64,000 nucleotides of DNA from Thermoproteota archaeon (GTDB taxonomy: Archaea; Korarchaeota; JAOZGF01; JAOZFZ01), in assembly GCA_027492035.1 (NCBI GenBank), contig JAOZFT010000035.1:1-64000 (forward strand), written 5' to 3'. Below the pieces are notes generated by a model that was not told where the DNA came from, did not search any database, and worked only from the letters and a program-made list of their open reading frames with translations. This document shows positions 9,231-18,287 of this stretch, piece after piece. Made by a program: the position numbers and the translations under genes. Numbering within the stretch: position 1 is the stretch's first letter; each line of letters opens with the position of its first letter.

Positions 9231-9782
9231 TTAACAATCAGATCCCCCAACTTCGTCCTTTAGGCTTTTAGGGAGTCTAACTCCTGTCTGCCCTTGGTAA
9301 AATCCTTTGTACGGTTTATCTACAAAATTTAAACATTTAATAAAAAGCACATGGAGAAACCTTATTCCCCTATACAGCCTTATTGAGTGAGGTTTAGCCC
9401 AGAAAGTTTCGATTGTTAATTCTCCTTCGAAGCCTGCATCTATGTAGGTGACAGGGGAAACGAAACCTAGCCTTGCAAAGGTGGATCTTAATCCGCAAAT
9501 TGCCACAGTATCCATGGGCATCTTCAAATATTCCTCTGTATGGAGAAGAATAGAAGTGAACTTAGGTATTTCTATTCCCTCCCTAGTTATTTCTTTTATT
9601 TCAAAAAAGTCTTCAGGCCTATTTTCAGCTAAATCTAAAACTCCATTCTTTTTAGGAAAGCCTATTTCTTTACCTATGTGAAGATCGACACCATTTTGCT
9701 GTATTGTATCTTCTTTTAAAGGTTTTATAATTAATCTACCTGCGGAAATGTAGGCCTTTAAATCAAAATCACTGAAAGACAT
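9231..9782 (-). CDS. dcd: dCTP deaminase (Dcd/DUT family)
   Basis: Makes dUTP (or dUMP if bifunctional) from dCTP for thymidylate synthesis. The 183 residues show the family motifs in order: GVDLHIG near residue 31, CGLRSTFARLGF (usual RSSLAR), then DAGFEGELTIE with the catalytic Glu, and YQGQTGVRLP at the C-terminus, which closes over the nucleotide. Archaeal enzymes of this size may be mono- or bifunctional deaminase-dUTPases; the sequence alone does not tell me which. The RSTFAR variant is seen in archaeal homologues. Confidence 0.9.
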   Translation of the reverse strand: MSFSDFDLKAYISAGRLIIKPLKEDTIQQNGVDLHIGKEIGFPKKNGVLDLAENRPEDFFEIKEITREGIEIPKFTSILLHTEEYLKMPMDTVAICGLRSTFARLGFVSPVTYIDAGFEGELTIETFWAKPHSIRLYRGIRFLHVLFIKCLNFVDKPYKGFYQGQTGVRLPKSLKDEVGGSDC

Positions 9783-9821
9783 TCCCTTATGTCCCTTCTC
9801 TCTAAAAAAGAGGGAAAGAAG

Positions 9822-10805
9822 TTAGATTTTTTGCATTATTTCTTGGTTTACAAGTCTCATGGAATTCTTTACTTTTGGCCCTACGGGGCTTCCTACAACT
9901 AATTGATCAACCCCTATCTCTATGATTTCACGTACCTTTTTTAAACAATCAGTAGGTGTGCCTGTGATCGAGAAAGCTTCAATCATTTCCGGTGTTACAC
10001 TTTTGAATGCATCCAAAATCTTTCCCTTCATTATTTTATTCTTTATATCTTCAGCTTTATCCAAAGGTATCTCATGTTTTTCTAACACTAGCGGCGGTGA
10101 ACCTGCTACTATAAAGGAAACCACTTCAGCTGCTTTTTCAGCTGCCTTTTCATAGTCTTCATCAATGCTGAAAGATGTGTAAACCACTACCTTAGCCTTC
10201 CCTTCCTCTCTTTCCTTTTCCCCTTCTCTGATCTTTTCAACAGCTTCCTTTATGTCCAAGGGGTTTGATGCATTGATTAAGACTCCATCCCCTAATTTGC
10301 CAGCTAGTTTCAACATTTTAGGCCCTTGAGCACCTATATAAATCGGGATGCTCCCTTTAACCTTGTAATTTAACCTTGCACCCTTCACTTTAAATATTTC
10401 ACCATCGTAATTAACTGTTTCACCTTGTAAAAGTTTTCTCATGATTTCCACTGCTTCTCTTATTGTTGTTAAGGGTTTATGGAACTTTATTCCTAAAGTT
10501 GACAGGGTTGCTTTATCACCAGCGCCTATGCCTAAGAAAACTCTTCCATTTGTTACTTCATTGAGGGTGGCTATTGCTGAAGCAGTCCATAAGGGGTGAA
10601 TAACGTAGGGATTAGTTACTCCCACTCCCAATTTTATTTTTTGTGTTTTGTAACCCATAGAAGCTAATGTTACATAGACGTTTCTGTTGTTGTAATGATC
10701 TGTAACCCAAACGTTTTCGAAATCAAGTTTTTCAGCTTCTACAACTGAGTTGACAAGTTTCTCTATTTTTTTAAAAGGTACAAATTCAATGCCGAAGGAC
10801 ACCAT
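9822..10805 (-). CDS. mer: 5,10-methylenetetrahydromethanopterin reductase (Mer)
   Basis: F420-dependent reduction of methylene-H4MPT to methyl-H4MPT in the archaeal C1 (Wood-Ljungdahl or methanogenic) pathway. The 327-residue bacterial-luciferase-like barrel carries Mer-specific segments: GIEFVPF at the start, WVTDHYNNRNVY, GVTNPYVIHPLWTASAIATL, FLGIGAGDKATL, PIYIGAQGPKML, DGVLINASNP and FIVAGSPPLV. The length equals that of known Mer. Several segments match Mer rather than the general F420 luciferase family, so I name it. It is a single gene with no other methanopterin genes in the window. Confidence 0.9.
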   Translation of the reverse strand: MVSFGIEFVPFKKIEKLVNSVVEAEKLDFENVWVTDHYNNRNVYVTLASMGYKTQKIKLGVGVTNPYVIHPLWTASAIATLNEVTNGRVFLGIGAGDKATLSTLGIKFHKPLTTIREAVEIMRKLLQGETVNYDGEIFKVKGARLNYKVKGSIPIYIGAQGPKMLKLAGKLGDGVLINASNPLDIKEAVEKIREGEKEREEGKAKVVVYTSFSIDEDYEKAAEKAAEVVSFIVAGSPPLVLEKHEIPLDKAEDIKNKIMKGKILDAFKSVTPEMIEAFSITGTPTDCLKKVREIIEIGVDQLVVGSPVGPKVKNSMRLVNQEIMQKI

Positions 10806-10961
10806 TTTTTATCAACTCTTTATAAAAGGATCTCCCTTTTCTTTAGGGAGGAGAAAAGTAAAAGTGTTTATTTCCTTAGTTCTTTAAAAATGTTTATTTC
10901 CTCTTTCCCTGAAACAAAATTTACTTCTTCCCTCTTTAATGTTTCTTAACTTTTAAAAACT

Positions 10962-11441
10962 CTAATAGTATTTTTTAGCTATTCTCCATATTTTATCGTT
11001 CAAATAATGGAGATTTTTTACAGCTTTTCCTTTCTTCATTTCCTTTAATTCAACTGAAGAAACTAAGGCTTGGCCTATAGCGATCTCTATTCCCCCCTTT
11101 TCAGCTACAACTTCCACAATTTCGTCAATTTGAAACTCATCGCTTGAAGTTATTCCAGGGGCCATAACGTCTGCCCCTTTCAATATATGAAGTATAGCTC
11201 CTTTATCAACTAAAACTTTAGGCAGCTCAATTTCGAAGTTTCTTAGGGTGTAAAGGTGAGGGAAGAAAATGTTTTCTTTTTTAACGAAAAGCAGATCTTC
11301 AACTTTATATATCCTAATTTCCCCTTCCTGTAAAACCTCTACTTGAGATTTCCTTTTAATTTTATCTCTTAAACCGAATTTTTTGGTGAGAAACTCATTT
11401 ATTTTCTTGGCTTCACTTGACCTTAGAAAGAAACGCTTCAA
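10962..11441 (-). CDS. PUA-domain RNA-binding protein (MCT-1/Tma20-like)
   Basis: 159-residue protein with an N-terminal DUF1947-like domain (1-70) and a C-terminal PUA domain (about 75-150; PKVLVDKGAILHILKGADVMAPGI, then GQALVSSVELKEMKKGKAV). This two-domain layout matches the archaeal relatives of eukaryotic MCT-1/Tma20, which bind the ribosome or tRNA in initiation and recycling. It sits one base downstream of the nitrilase-family gene on the same strand, so the two are likely cotranscribed. Confidence 0.85.
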   Translation of the reverse strand: MKRFFLRSSEAKKINEFLTKKFGLRDKIKRKSQVEVLQEGEIRIYKVEDLLFVKKENIFFPHLYTLRNFEIELPKVLVDKGAILHILKGADVMAPGITSSDEFQIDEIVEVVAEKGGIEIAIGQALVSSVELKEMKKGKAVKNLHYLNDKIWRIAKKYY

Positions 11442-11442
11442 T

Positions 11443-12255
11443 CTAGGTTTCCCTCTTTGTTAAATCTAGGTATAGTTCCGGCCGTCTATCTTTTAACAAA
11501 TCATTCATTTCAGTGATTTTCTTGTTTCTAGCTTCTTCAACATTTATATCTACTGTTCTAACTTCTTCTCTTTCTTGACTGGCTCTAACCAAAACTTTCA
11601 TTCTTGGAGAGGTTACTTGACTCATGCCTGTGAACTTGAAATCAAAAATGCCTCTTTTTTCTCTCCCCACTCTATTAGAAGTTATTATAAAAACCTTGTT
11701 TTCTATTGCTCTTGTTAACATTGCTTTTTGAGCATAGGGTAAAACTAAGTTTGCCGGGTGGCAAATTATTTCAGCACCTTTTAAAGCTAAAGAGCGTGAA
11801 GCCTCGGGAAAAATCCAGTCGAAACAAATAATTACTCCCACTTTCACCTTTAAATTTTTCAAATGGAAGATTTGGAAGCCTGTGTCACCTGGTTCAAACC
11901 ATTTCTTTTCGTAATAAAAGAGGTGACTTTTCCTGTATTTACCAATATACCCTTCAGGCCCTGTGACAACAGCTGAATTAAAAATTTTCCCTTCTTCCCT
12001 TTCAATCAACCCTGCAACAATGTACATACCTTTTTCAATTGAGTAATCAATTAATTCCTTCGTTGTTTTCCCATGTGGAATTTCTTCGGCTAATTTTAAA
12101 GCTTCCTCTTTTGATGTTAAAGTGTAACCCGTGTTGAAAAGTTCAGGTAGAACCAGTAAACCAGCATCTACATTTCTCATTAACTTTAGTGCTTCTTTTA
12201 CGTTTCTTTCTTTATCACCAAATTTTATATTTAATTGAACAAAACCCACCTTCAA
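11443..12255 (-). CDS. carbon-nitrogen hydrolase (nitrilase superfamily amidase)
   Basis: 270 residues with the full catalytic triad of the superfamily: E38 (LPELFNTGY), K109 (YRKSHLF) and C144 (VIICFDWIFPE). These enzymes cleave amides or ureido compounds by a thiol mechanism. The closest look is to the general omega-amidase/N-carbamoyl hydrolase branch, but the substrate cannot be fixed. It leads a two-gene unit with the PUA-domain gene. Confidence 0.9.
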   Translation of the reverse strand: MKVGFVQLNIKFGDKERNVKEALKLMRNVDAGLLVLPELFNTGYTLTSKEEALKLAEEIPHGKTTKELIDYSIEKGMYIVAGLIEREEGKIFNSAVVTGPEGYIGKYRKSHLFYYEKKWFEPGDTGFQIFHLKNLKVKVGVIICFDWIFPEASRSLALKGAEIICHPANLVLPYAQKAMLTRAIENKVFIITSNRVGREKRGIFDFKFTGMSQVTSPRMKVLVRASQEREEVRTVDINVEEARNKKITEMNDLLKDRRPELYLDLTKRET

Positions 12256-12350
12256 ATGTGCAACCTCCCTTTTTAAGTTAAGTCATCTATTGTATTTCCT
12301 TAACTTTACCTCAGGAACCCTAATCATTTAAAAATTTATTAAGATTATTA

Positions 12351-12368
12351 GTTATAGCGTAATATAAC
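12351..12368. repeat. inverted repeat GTTATA-N6-TATAAC
   Basis: Six-base arms separated by six bases, about 115 bases before the Yip1-like gene. Its GTTATA/TATAAC arms resemble the core (CTAGTTATAACTAG) of the perfect palindrome at 13181. It may be an operator, but in an AT-rich genome chance is a real alternative. Confidence 0.25.
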
Positions 12369-12482
12369 ATGCAGGGAAAAGGAACGGGTTCATAACTTTC
12401 GTGGGGTTAAATTGAGAAACTAAACATACTTATCCTTCCTCTACAAAAAGTTTTTGTTTATTAGGAAATCGGGGTCTTTTCG

Positions 12483-13154
12483 ATGAATTTTTTTAGAAAA
12501 GTTTTATGGATCTTTGTTCACCCATTTAAAGCATTATGTGAAATCAATGACTCTGAAGAAGTCTCTTTTAAAGGTCCACTTACCCTCCTTTTCATTTTAG
12601 CTCTTCTTTCAAGCATAAACACTTATCTGATTTTCAACAAAATTTCGGTGTCATTAAGTGCAGAAATTAGTCCTTTCTTAACTCTGGGAGGAATTTTTGG
12701 ATCAATTGGAAGTTTCATTTCGGTCTTTGTTGCATGGATTATATACTCCGCTTTTTTCCACGTTTTAGCATTACTTTTTAGGGGTGAAGGTAACTTCAAA
12801 AAACTTCTAGAAATGTTTGGCTGGAGTTACACACCTAAAATTATTTCAAGTGTTGTCAGCTTAGTAATTACCCTTTTCTTCTTTCCTGCACTGCCTGAAA
12901 TAAAAAGCTTTGTTGAAATCCCAAAAGTTTTTGAGGCAATGAGTAAAGCAAGTTGTTTTACATTTACAAGGGTCCTTGACAGATTAACTCTATTTTGGGT
13001 TCTTTTCCTTTTCGGAATAGCTCTCTGGAAAAATCATAAACTAAGAAAAATAGAAGTCCTTGTAATTATTTTGCTTCCAACTCTTCTCTACTTTGCTTTA
13101 ACTTACTTTTTCTTCCCTTCGATCTTTAGTTCGTTCCAAACTTTTCCACGGTAA
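12483..13154 (+). CDS. Yip1-like integral membrane protein
   Basis: 223 residues with about five membrane spans. An amphipathic start (FFRKVLWIFVHPFKALCEI) is followed by FKGPLTLLFILALLSS and a central IIYSAFFHVLALLFRGEGNFKKLLEMFGWSYTPKI, the pattern seen in prokaryotic YIP1-family proteins. Function is unknown in archaea. It lies just upstream of the MacB-type operon on the same strand, separated by a 26-base palindrome, so it may be controlled separately. Confidence 0.6.
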   Translation: MNFFRKVLWIFVHPFKALCEINDSEEVSFKGPLTLLFILALLSSINTYLIFNKISVSLSAEISPFLTLGGIFGSIGSFISVFVAWIIYSAFFHVLALLFRGEGNFKKLLEMFGWSYTPKIISSVVSLVITLFFFPALPEIKSFVEIPKVFEAMSKASCFTFTRVLDRLTLFWVLFLFGIALWKNHKLRKIEVLVIILLPTLLYFALTYFFFPSIFSSFQTFPR

Positions 13155-13180
13155 CATTCTCTGGAAAGGGATAAATTAAA

Positions 13181-13206
13181 ATATATCTAGTTATAACTAG
13201 ATATAT
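13181..13206. promoter_or_regulatory. perfect 26-bp palindrome, putative operator
   Basis: atatatctagttataactag followed by atatat reads the same on both strands without mismatch. It ends 22 bases before the ATG of the ABC ATPase gene, so it overlaps the expected TATA/start region of the export operon. A repressor dimer bound here would block transcription. No regulator gene is adjacent, so the protein is unknown. Confidence 0.6.
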
Positions 13207-13228
13207 CGCACCTGCAGAGGTCAAAAAC

Positions 13229-13918
13229 ATGGATGCTGTAACTCTTAAAGACGTAGTTAAAATTTATAAAATGGGTAAAGTGGAGGTTCCCGCGTTAAAA
13301 GGAGTCAGCTTCTCTGTTGAAAAGGGGGAAATGGTAAGTATAATCGGGCCTTCAGGTTCAGGAAAGTCAACCTTGCTTTACATGATGGGTACACTTGACA
13401 AACCAACTAAAGGGGAGGTCTACATCGATGAAGTAGAAGTTTCAAAACTTAAAGGAAATGAGTTGGCTGAGTTGAGAGCCAAAAAAATAGGGTTTGTTTT
13501 TCAATTCTTCAATTTAATACCTAGAATGAACGCTTTAAAAAACATAGCTCTGCCTATGACCTTCCTAGGCATTTCTAAAAAGGAAAGGGAGGAAAGAGCA
13601 TTGGAACTGCTTGAAATGGTTGGTTTAAAAGATAGATGGAACCATAGACCTTCAGAATTAAGCGGCGGGGAGCAACAAAGAGTAGCTATTGCAAGGGCTT
13701 TAGCGAATAACCCTTCTATAATTTTAGCTGATGAACCCACAGGAAATCTTGATACAAAAACAGGTAAAGAAATAATTGAGCTACTTGTTGCTTTAAACAA
13801 AGAAAAAAATCAAACCATTGTGATAGTTACACATGAACCCGGTATAGCTGAGAAATGCAGAAGAATTATTCATTTAAAGGATGGCTTAATCCAAAAAGAT
13901 GAGGTGAAACCAAGTTGA
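13229..13918 (+). CDS. ABC transporter ATP-binding protein (LolD/MacB-type)
   Basis: 229-residue ATPase of the MacB/LolD/FtsE class, which works with FtsX-type permeases in mechanotransmission or export. Motifs: Walker A GPSGSGKST (40-48), Q-loop FVFQFFNL, signature LSGGEQQRVAIARAL, Walker B ILADEPTGNLD and H-loop VTHEPG. It starts with ATG behind AGAGGTC. Its stop overlaps the start of the secreted-protein gene (TTGA), and the permease follows, giving a three-gene operon. Confidence 0.95.
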   Translation: MDAVTLKDVVKIYKMGKVEVPALKGVSFSVEKGEMVSIIGPSGSGKSTLLYMMGTLDKPTKGEVYIDEVEVSKLKGNELAELRAKKIGFVFQFFNLIPRMNALKNIALPMTFLGISKKEREERALELLEMVGLKDRWNHRPSELSGGEQQRVAIARALANNPSIILADEPTGNLDTKTGKEIIELLVALNKEKNQTIVIVTHEPGIAEKCRRIIHLKDGLIQKDEVKPS

Positions 13919-15513
13919 GGAAGAAAGTTTTTTTTACAGTTTTAACGGTTCAAATCCTGCTTGCTTTATTGTTCAATTCTAGTTTAACATTTTCTGAAAC
14001 AACTTATTTGGAAGTTGACGAAGCTTACTGGGGAAGCGGAAATTACATGTACCCTGTTTCACCTGGAGACAGAAATGTCGATTTAATAATAAGAGTGAAA
14101 AACGTTTACGAGAGTAACTTAAACTCTATAGAGGCAACTCTGCATGTAAAGCCACCTTTCACTTTGAAAAACGGACAAACAAACACTGTAACCAAGGATT
14201 ACATCAGTTTCCTACAACCAGGTGAAGAGAAAACTTTAAGGTACACTTTAAACATAAATCCTCAAGCAGGGAGAGGATACTACAACCTGCTGTTAAGTTT
14301 TAGTCTTGAATATGAATCAACTGTTTCAGGTGAAACCTTTCATTTTAAAGCGTCACAGAACGTCGAAGTGGAAGTTCCTGTATTAGGTAAACCAAATCTC
14401 AAAGTAACTCTTCAACCTGAGAAAATTGTTTCTGGGGAAATCAACCAAATGTTTTTAATGGTTTCTAATACAGGTGACAGTGTAATAAGTAACCTGTACG
14501 TGACAGCTGATGTAAGTCAAGTTTTTAAGACGCTATATACAGTCCACACCGACATTTCAAGAAATTACTACAGTAGGTTAAACCCGGGTGAAAGCTGCTC
14601 AATACCTTTCACACTTGCAGCTAAGGAATCTGACACTGAAGACATAGGTGTCTTAAATGTGCTCTTAAGTTATATTGATCAATACGGTGTGAACAGAACA
14701 AAAAGTGTTGATTTAGGTTTCTTGGTAGAGGCTGCAAAGAAACACAAACCACTAATTGTTGCCGAGACATTTACGAAACAAGAAATTGAAATTTACCCAG
14801 GTGAATCTTTCAATGTAAATTTCATCCTTAAAAATGAAGGAGAAAAAGATGCTAAAAACGTTTTCGTCCAACTTTCGACGAAAGACATGGAAGTAACTGG
14901 ATTGAACTCTCAATTTTTTAAAGAATTAAAAACTAACAGCCAGGTTCCAGTCCAATTTACAATCTCTACAGGCGGCAACATAAAACCGGGAATTTACAAG
15001 GAAGAATTAAATCTAAATTATGAAGATGAAGATGGAAACAAGTATGAAGAAACTTTTTCTTTCGGTTTAAGAATCAAAAGCCTAATAAATGTTAGGTTAA
15101 TAAACACTAAATACCCTGTATCCGTTTTTCCTGGTGAAACAATTAAGTTTGAAACTGAAGTTTTAGCCACAGGTACAAGTAATGCCCAATTTTTAGAAAT
15201 CGAAGTTAAAAAGGGAGGCCTATTTATTAAGGACACTTCATTTTATGTGGGAAGAGTGGATCTGGACAGCCCATTGCCTGTTGAAATCGAATTCACGCTA
15301 AAAAACTCGTTGAAACCGGGAAACTACAGTTTCCAAGTTAAACTAATTTACTTTGACGACTTCAATATGCAGCACGTAAAAACATTAAACTTCCCATTAA
15401 CCATTCAGCAACCAATTGTTTCAGAAACCCCTAAACCTACACATGAAACAAATCTTACGTTACTTGACCAAATAATTCTTTTCTTTGAAAAACTGGTGGG
15501 GATAAAGCCTTGA
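13915..15513 (+). CDS. secreted CARDB-like protein of a MacB-type ABC operon
   Basis: 532-residue exported protein. An N-terminal hydrophobic segment (VFFTVLTVQILLALLFN) precedes tandem beta-rich domains of about 120 residues, each with the 'PG...NV/F.I.V.N.G..' pattern of CARDB/S-layer-type domains (YPVSPGDRNVDLIIRVKN; IYPGESFNVNFILKNEGEKDAKNV; VFPGETIKFETEV). There is no clear C-terminal membrane anchor; the end (LLDQIILFFEKLVGI) is amphipathic. It lies between ATPase and FtsX-type permease with a four-base overlap, so it is probably an extracellular partner of the transporter. It starts with TTG behind GAGGTGA. Confidence 0.75.
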   Translation: MRKKVFFTVLTVQILLALLFNSSLTFSETTYLEVDEAYWGSGNYMYPVSPGDRNVDLIIRVKNVYESNLNSIEATLHVKPPFTLKNGQTNTVTKDYISFLQPGEEKTLRYTLNINPQAGRGYYNLLLSFSLEYESTVSGETFHFKASQNVEVEVPVLGKPNLKVTLQPEKIVSGEINQMFLMVSNTGDSVISNLYVTADVSQVFKTLYTVHTDISRNYYSRLNPGESCSIPFTLAAKESDTEDIGVLNVLLSYIDQYGVNRTKSVDLGFLVEAAKKHKPLIVAETFTKQEIEIYPGESFNVNFILKNEGEKDAKNVFVQLSTKDMEVTGLNSQFFKELKTNSQVPVQFTISTGGNIKPGIYKEELNLNYEDEDGNKYEETFSFGLRIKSLINVRLINTKYPVSVFPGETIKFETEVLATGTSNAQFLEIEVKKGGLFIKDTSFYVGRVDLDSPLPVEIEFTLKNSLKPGNYSFQVKLIYFDDFNMQHVKTLNFPLTIQQPIVSETPKPTHETNLTLLDQIILFFEKLVGIKP

Positions 15514-15528
15514 AAAAAGGGTGAGTTA

Positions 15529-16785
15529 ATGGATTTAATTGAAGCTTTCAGAATGGGTCTTGAAAGTATCAAACAACGGAAACTAAGATCCTTCCTTACA
15601 ACTTTAGGGATAGTGATAGGTATAATAGCCATAGTGGCTTTACTCTCCATTGGTGAAGGTTTCAAAGTCACGGTGAACAATGCATTTCAGTCAGTTGGAG
15701 TGAATGTTTTAACAGTAATCCCTTTCTCCTCGGAGAAAGAGGGAGGAATGTTCCCTACACGCTTCAAAGCAACCAACATAAAATTTACCTTGGATGACGT
15801 AAACAAAGTAAAAAAAGTAAAGGATGTTTCCTTAGCTGTCCCTGTTATAATGAATGCTGTAACTTTAGAGAAATCTGGTGAGGAAGTTTCAGCCACGGCT
15901 GTAGGTGTCGATATTCCTGAACTATTCAAAATGTATCCCGGACTAAAACTTGAAAAAGGGTCTATCCAAGCAAGCAAATCAGGCATGGCGTTGACACTTG
16001 GTCATTACATAGCTTACTCAGGGGAAGAAGAGTTTGTAAGAGTTGGGGAGAAAATAAAATTAAGATTTGTAGCTTTAGATAGAAACATGTACGATTACAG
16101 CTTCAGGGTTACAAGCGTGCTGAACAAGTCAGGGTTCAGTTCACTTATTGGTTCCTTCGACGAAAACATTTTCCTGCCGTTCACCACAGCCCAGAAAATT
16201 TTCAGGTCACATAGGAACATTTCAGCAATCCTTGTTTACGTAGAAGACACTAACAAAGTTGATTCGGTAGCTTCTCAAATAGAAGAAATGTATAACCACG
16301 ATGTAACTGCTTTCTCCTTCAAAACAATACTTGACGTTGTTTCGACAATGCTTAACACTTTAGAACTGGTTTTAGGCAGCATTGCTGCTATATCTTTATT
16401 CGTGGCAGGAATAGGTATAATGAATACAATGCTGATCGCTGTGATGGAAAGAACCAGAGAGATAGGTGTTATGAAGGCTATTGGAGCGAAAGATAGAGAT
16501 ATTTTAGTAATCTTCCTTTCAGAGGCTTTACTAATAGGTTTAATAGGTGGAATAACTGGTTCAGTTCTAGGCGTATTTGCGGCTGAAGTGCTAGGGAAAC
16601 TAGGCTTTGGTGGATTAGTTAGATCTATGAGAGGAGGTGCTCCTGCAGCTATTGAACCTGTTTTTTCGCCAATCCTTCTGAGTTTCGGTGTATTTTTTGC
16701 GGCTGTGGTTTCAGTGATTTTTGCTCTTTACCCTGCCTATAAAGCATCTAGGTTGCAACCTGTAGAGGCTTTAAGGTATGAGTAA
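15529..16785 (+). CDS. MacB/FtsX-type ABC permease
   Basis: 418-residue permease with the MacB topology: one N-terminal span (about 22-42, LRSFLTTLGIVIGIIAIVALLSIG), a large extracellular MacB-like core (about 45-275) and three C-terminal spans. The third cytoplasmic loop carries ERTREIGVMKAIGAKDRDI, a signature of FtsX-domain permeases, and the end has LYPAYKASRLQPVEALRYE, which is almost diagnostic. It pairs with the ATPase two genes upstream. ATG start behind GGGTGAG. Confidence 0.92.
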   Translation: MDLIEAFRMGLESIKQRKLRSFLTTLGIVIGIIAIVALLSIGEGFKVTVNNAFQSVGVNVLTVIPFSSEKEGGMFPTRFKATNIKFTLDDVNKVKKVKDVSLAVPVIMNAVTLEKSGEEVSATAVGVDIPELFKMYPGLKLEKGSIQASKSGMALTLGHYIAYSGEEEFVRVGEKIKLRFVALDRNMYDYSFRVTSVLNKSGFSSLIGSFDENIFLPFTTAQKIFRSHRNISAILVYVEDTNKVDSVASQIEEMYNHDVTAFSFKTILDVVSTMLNTLELVLGSIAAISLFVAGIGIMNTMLIAVMERTREIGVMKAIGAKDRDILVIFLSEALLIGLIGGITGSVLGVFAAEVLGKLGFGGLVRSMRGGAPAAIEPVFSPILLSFGVFFAAVVSVIFALYPAYKASRLQPVEALRYE

Positions 16786-16804
16786 CCCTTGCTTCAATTA
16801 TCAA

Positions 16805-18193
16805 TTATACTGGCTCACTCCAGCTTTTCACTTTCTTTAAGAACCTGCCTCTTTCTACAAGCGCCCATAAAGCTTTTGCAGCTCTTTCAGGTGTAGGGTA
16901 GTTCGGGATTTTGTTTTCCTCCAACAAAGGAAGGGCGTCTTTAACTAATTTGCCAGACATGAAACATGTCACTAAGGGTTTATCAATTCCTTTACAGACT
17001 TTAATTATTTTCTTTGCTACTTCAACAGAGTTAAGAAAGTATGTTGGAACACAAATAACTAACCCTGCATTGTAGTAATCCTCTGAAAACAATGCTTCCA
17101 AAGTTTTTGCGTATGTTTCCGGATCTCCACTCGCCGTTAAATCAACAGGGTTTCCTTTGCTGCAGTGTTCAGGGAGGAAACTTAGCTTATCCATTATCCT
17201 TGGTGGAGGCTCAGGGAGATTTAAACCCAGTTCTGTTAACTTGTCGGTGGCTATCACAGCTGGGCCACCTGAATTCGTCAAAATAACTATTTTATCTCCT
17301 TCGGAGCATCTATAAATGGAGAGAACCCTGGAAAAATCAAATAAATCGTAAAGGTCACGTGCTAAAATTACGCCTGACTGTTTAAAGGCTACTAAATAAA
17401 TTTTTTCCTTACCTGCTAATGAACCTGTATGTGAATGAACAGCTTCAGCTCCCTTCTCGGTTAACCCTCCCTTAAAACCCACTATTGGCTTCTTTAAAGA
17501 AACCTTTCTGGCTGTTTCAATGAATTTTCTTCCATTCTTTACTCCTTCTACGTAGAGAATTATTACTTTCGTGTATGGATCCTCCCTTAAATACTCCAAA
17601 ACATCAGTCTCCGTTACATCCACTGCATTTCCGTAGCTTACAAACTTGTTTATGCCTAAACCTTCACTTTCAGCCCAGGCAAGCATAGCTCCGCCTAAAG
17701 CGCCACTCTGAGTTACAAAACTAATATCTCCTTTTCCTACCCTTAACTCCATTGTAGGGTAGAAATTTTTTTCTGTGTTAATCAAACCAGCACAATTTGG
17801 ACCTATAACTCTCACATTTGCTTCCTTTATTTCCTTTTTAAGTTCCTTTTCCAGCCTAAAATTTCCCACTTCGCTGAAACCAGCAGATATGATTATAATT
17901 GCCTTCACTCCTTTTTCGCTGCATTTTTTCACTAGCCCAGGCACCGTAGGAGCAGGTGTTATAATCACAGCTAAGTCTACTTCCTTGTTTATTTCATTTA
18001 AGCTTTTGTAACATTTTAAGCCGAGAATTTCTTCAGCCTTCGGGTTTACGGGATAAATTTCACCTTTAAACCCTCCCTCAACAATGTTTTTAAGAATTTC
18101 AAACCCTATCTTCCCCCTTTTTGAAGAAGCCCCTATAACTGCTACAGAATCAGGTTCAAAAAACTTTGAGAAAGCTTCTTTGTCTAAAACCAT
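16805..18193 (-). CDS. acetyl-CoA synthetase (ADP-forming) alpha-type subunit
   Basis: 462-residue protein of the NDP-forming acyl-CoA synthetase family, which turns acyl-CoA plus ADP and phosphate into acid plus ATP. CoA-binding Rossmann domain at the start (DSVAVIGASSKRGKIGFEIL, GEIYPVNPKAEEILG), then the succinyl-CoA ligase-like domain with IGPNCAGLIN and the phosphohistidine motif HSHTGSLAG. The C-terminal part resembles domain 5. The ATP-grasp beta subunit is not fused and not encoded nearby. A paralogue lies at 38867. The acyl group used is unknown. Confidence 0.85.
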   Translation of the reverse strand: MVLDKEAFSKFFEPDSVAVIGASSKRGKIGFEILKNIVEGGFKGEIYPVNPKAEEILGLKCYKSLNEINKEVDLAVIITPAPTVPGLVKKCSEKGVKAIIIISAGFSEVGNFRLEKELKKEIKEANVRVIGPNCAGLINTEKNFYPTMELRVGKGDISFVTQSGALGGAMLAWAESEGLGINKFVSYGNAVDVTETDVLEYLREDPYTKVIILYVEGVKNGRKFIETARKVSLKKPIVGFKGGLTEKGAEAVHSHTGSLAGKEKIYLVAFKQSGVILARDLYDLFDFSRVLSIYRCSEGDKIVILTNSGGPAVIATDKLTELGLNLPEPPPRIMDKLSFLPEHCSKGNPVDLTASGDPETYAKTLEALFSEDYYNAGLVICVPTYFLNSVEVAKKIIKVCKGIDKPLVTCFMSGKLVKDALPLLEENKIPNYPTPERAAKALWALVERGRFLKKVKSWSEPV

Positions 18194-18287
18194 TTCTTCC
18201 TCAACTCTTCCATGCCTCCAAAATTTTGTTTTTTAAGAAAAGAACGTTTGGAAAGGAGAGAAGTAAACTTCTCTTCCTTTTTTTCCT

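Noticed and set aside
13947-13957. ggttcaaatcc, like a tRNA T-loop
   Set aside because: It lies inside the CARDB-like protein gene, and no acceptor, D or anticodon stems can be drawn around it.
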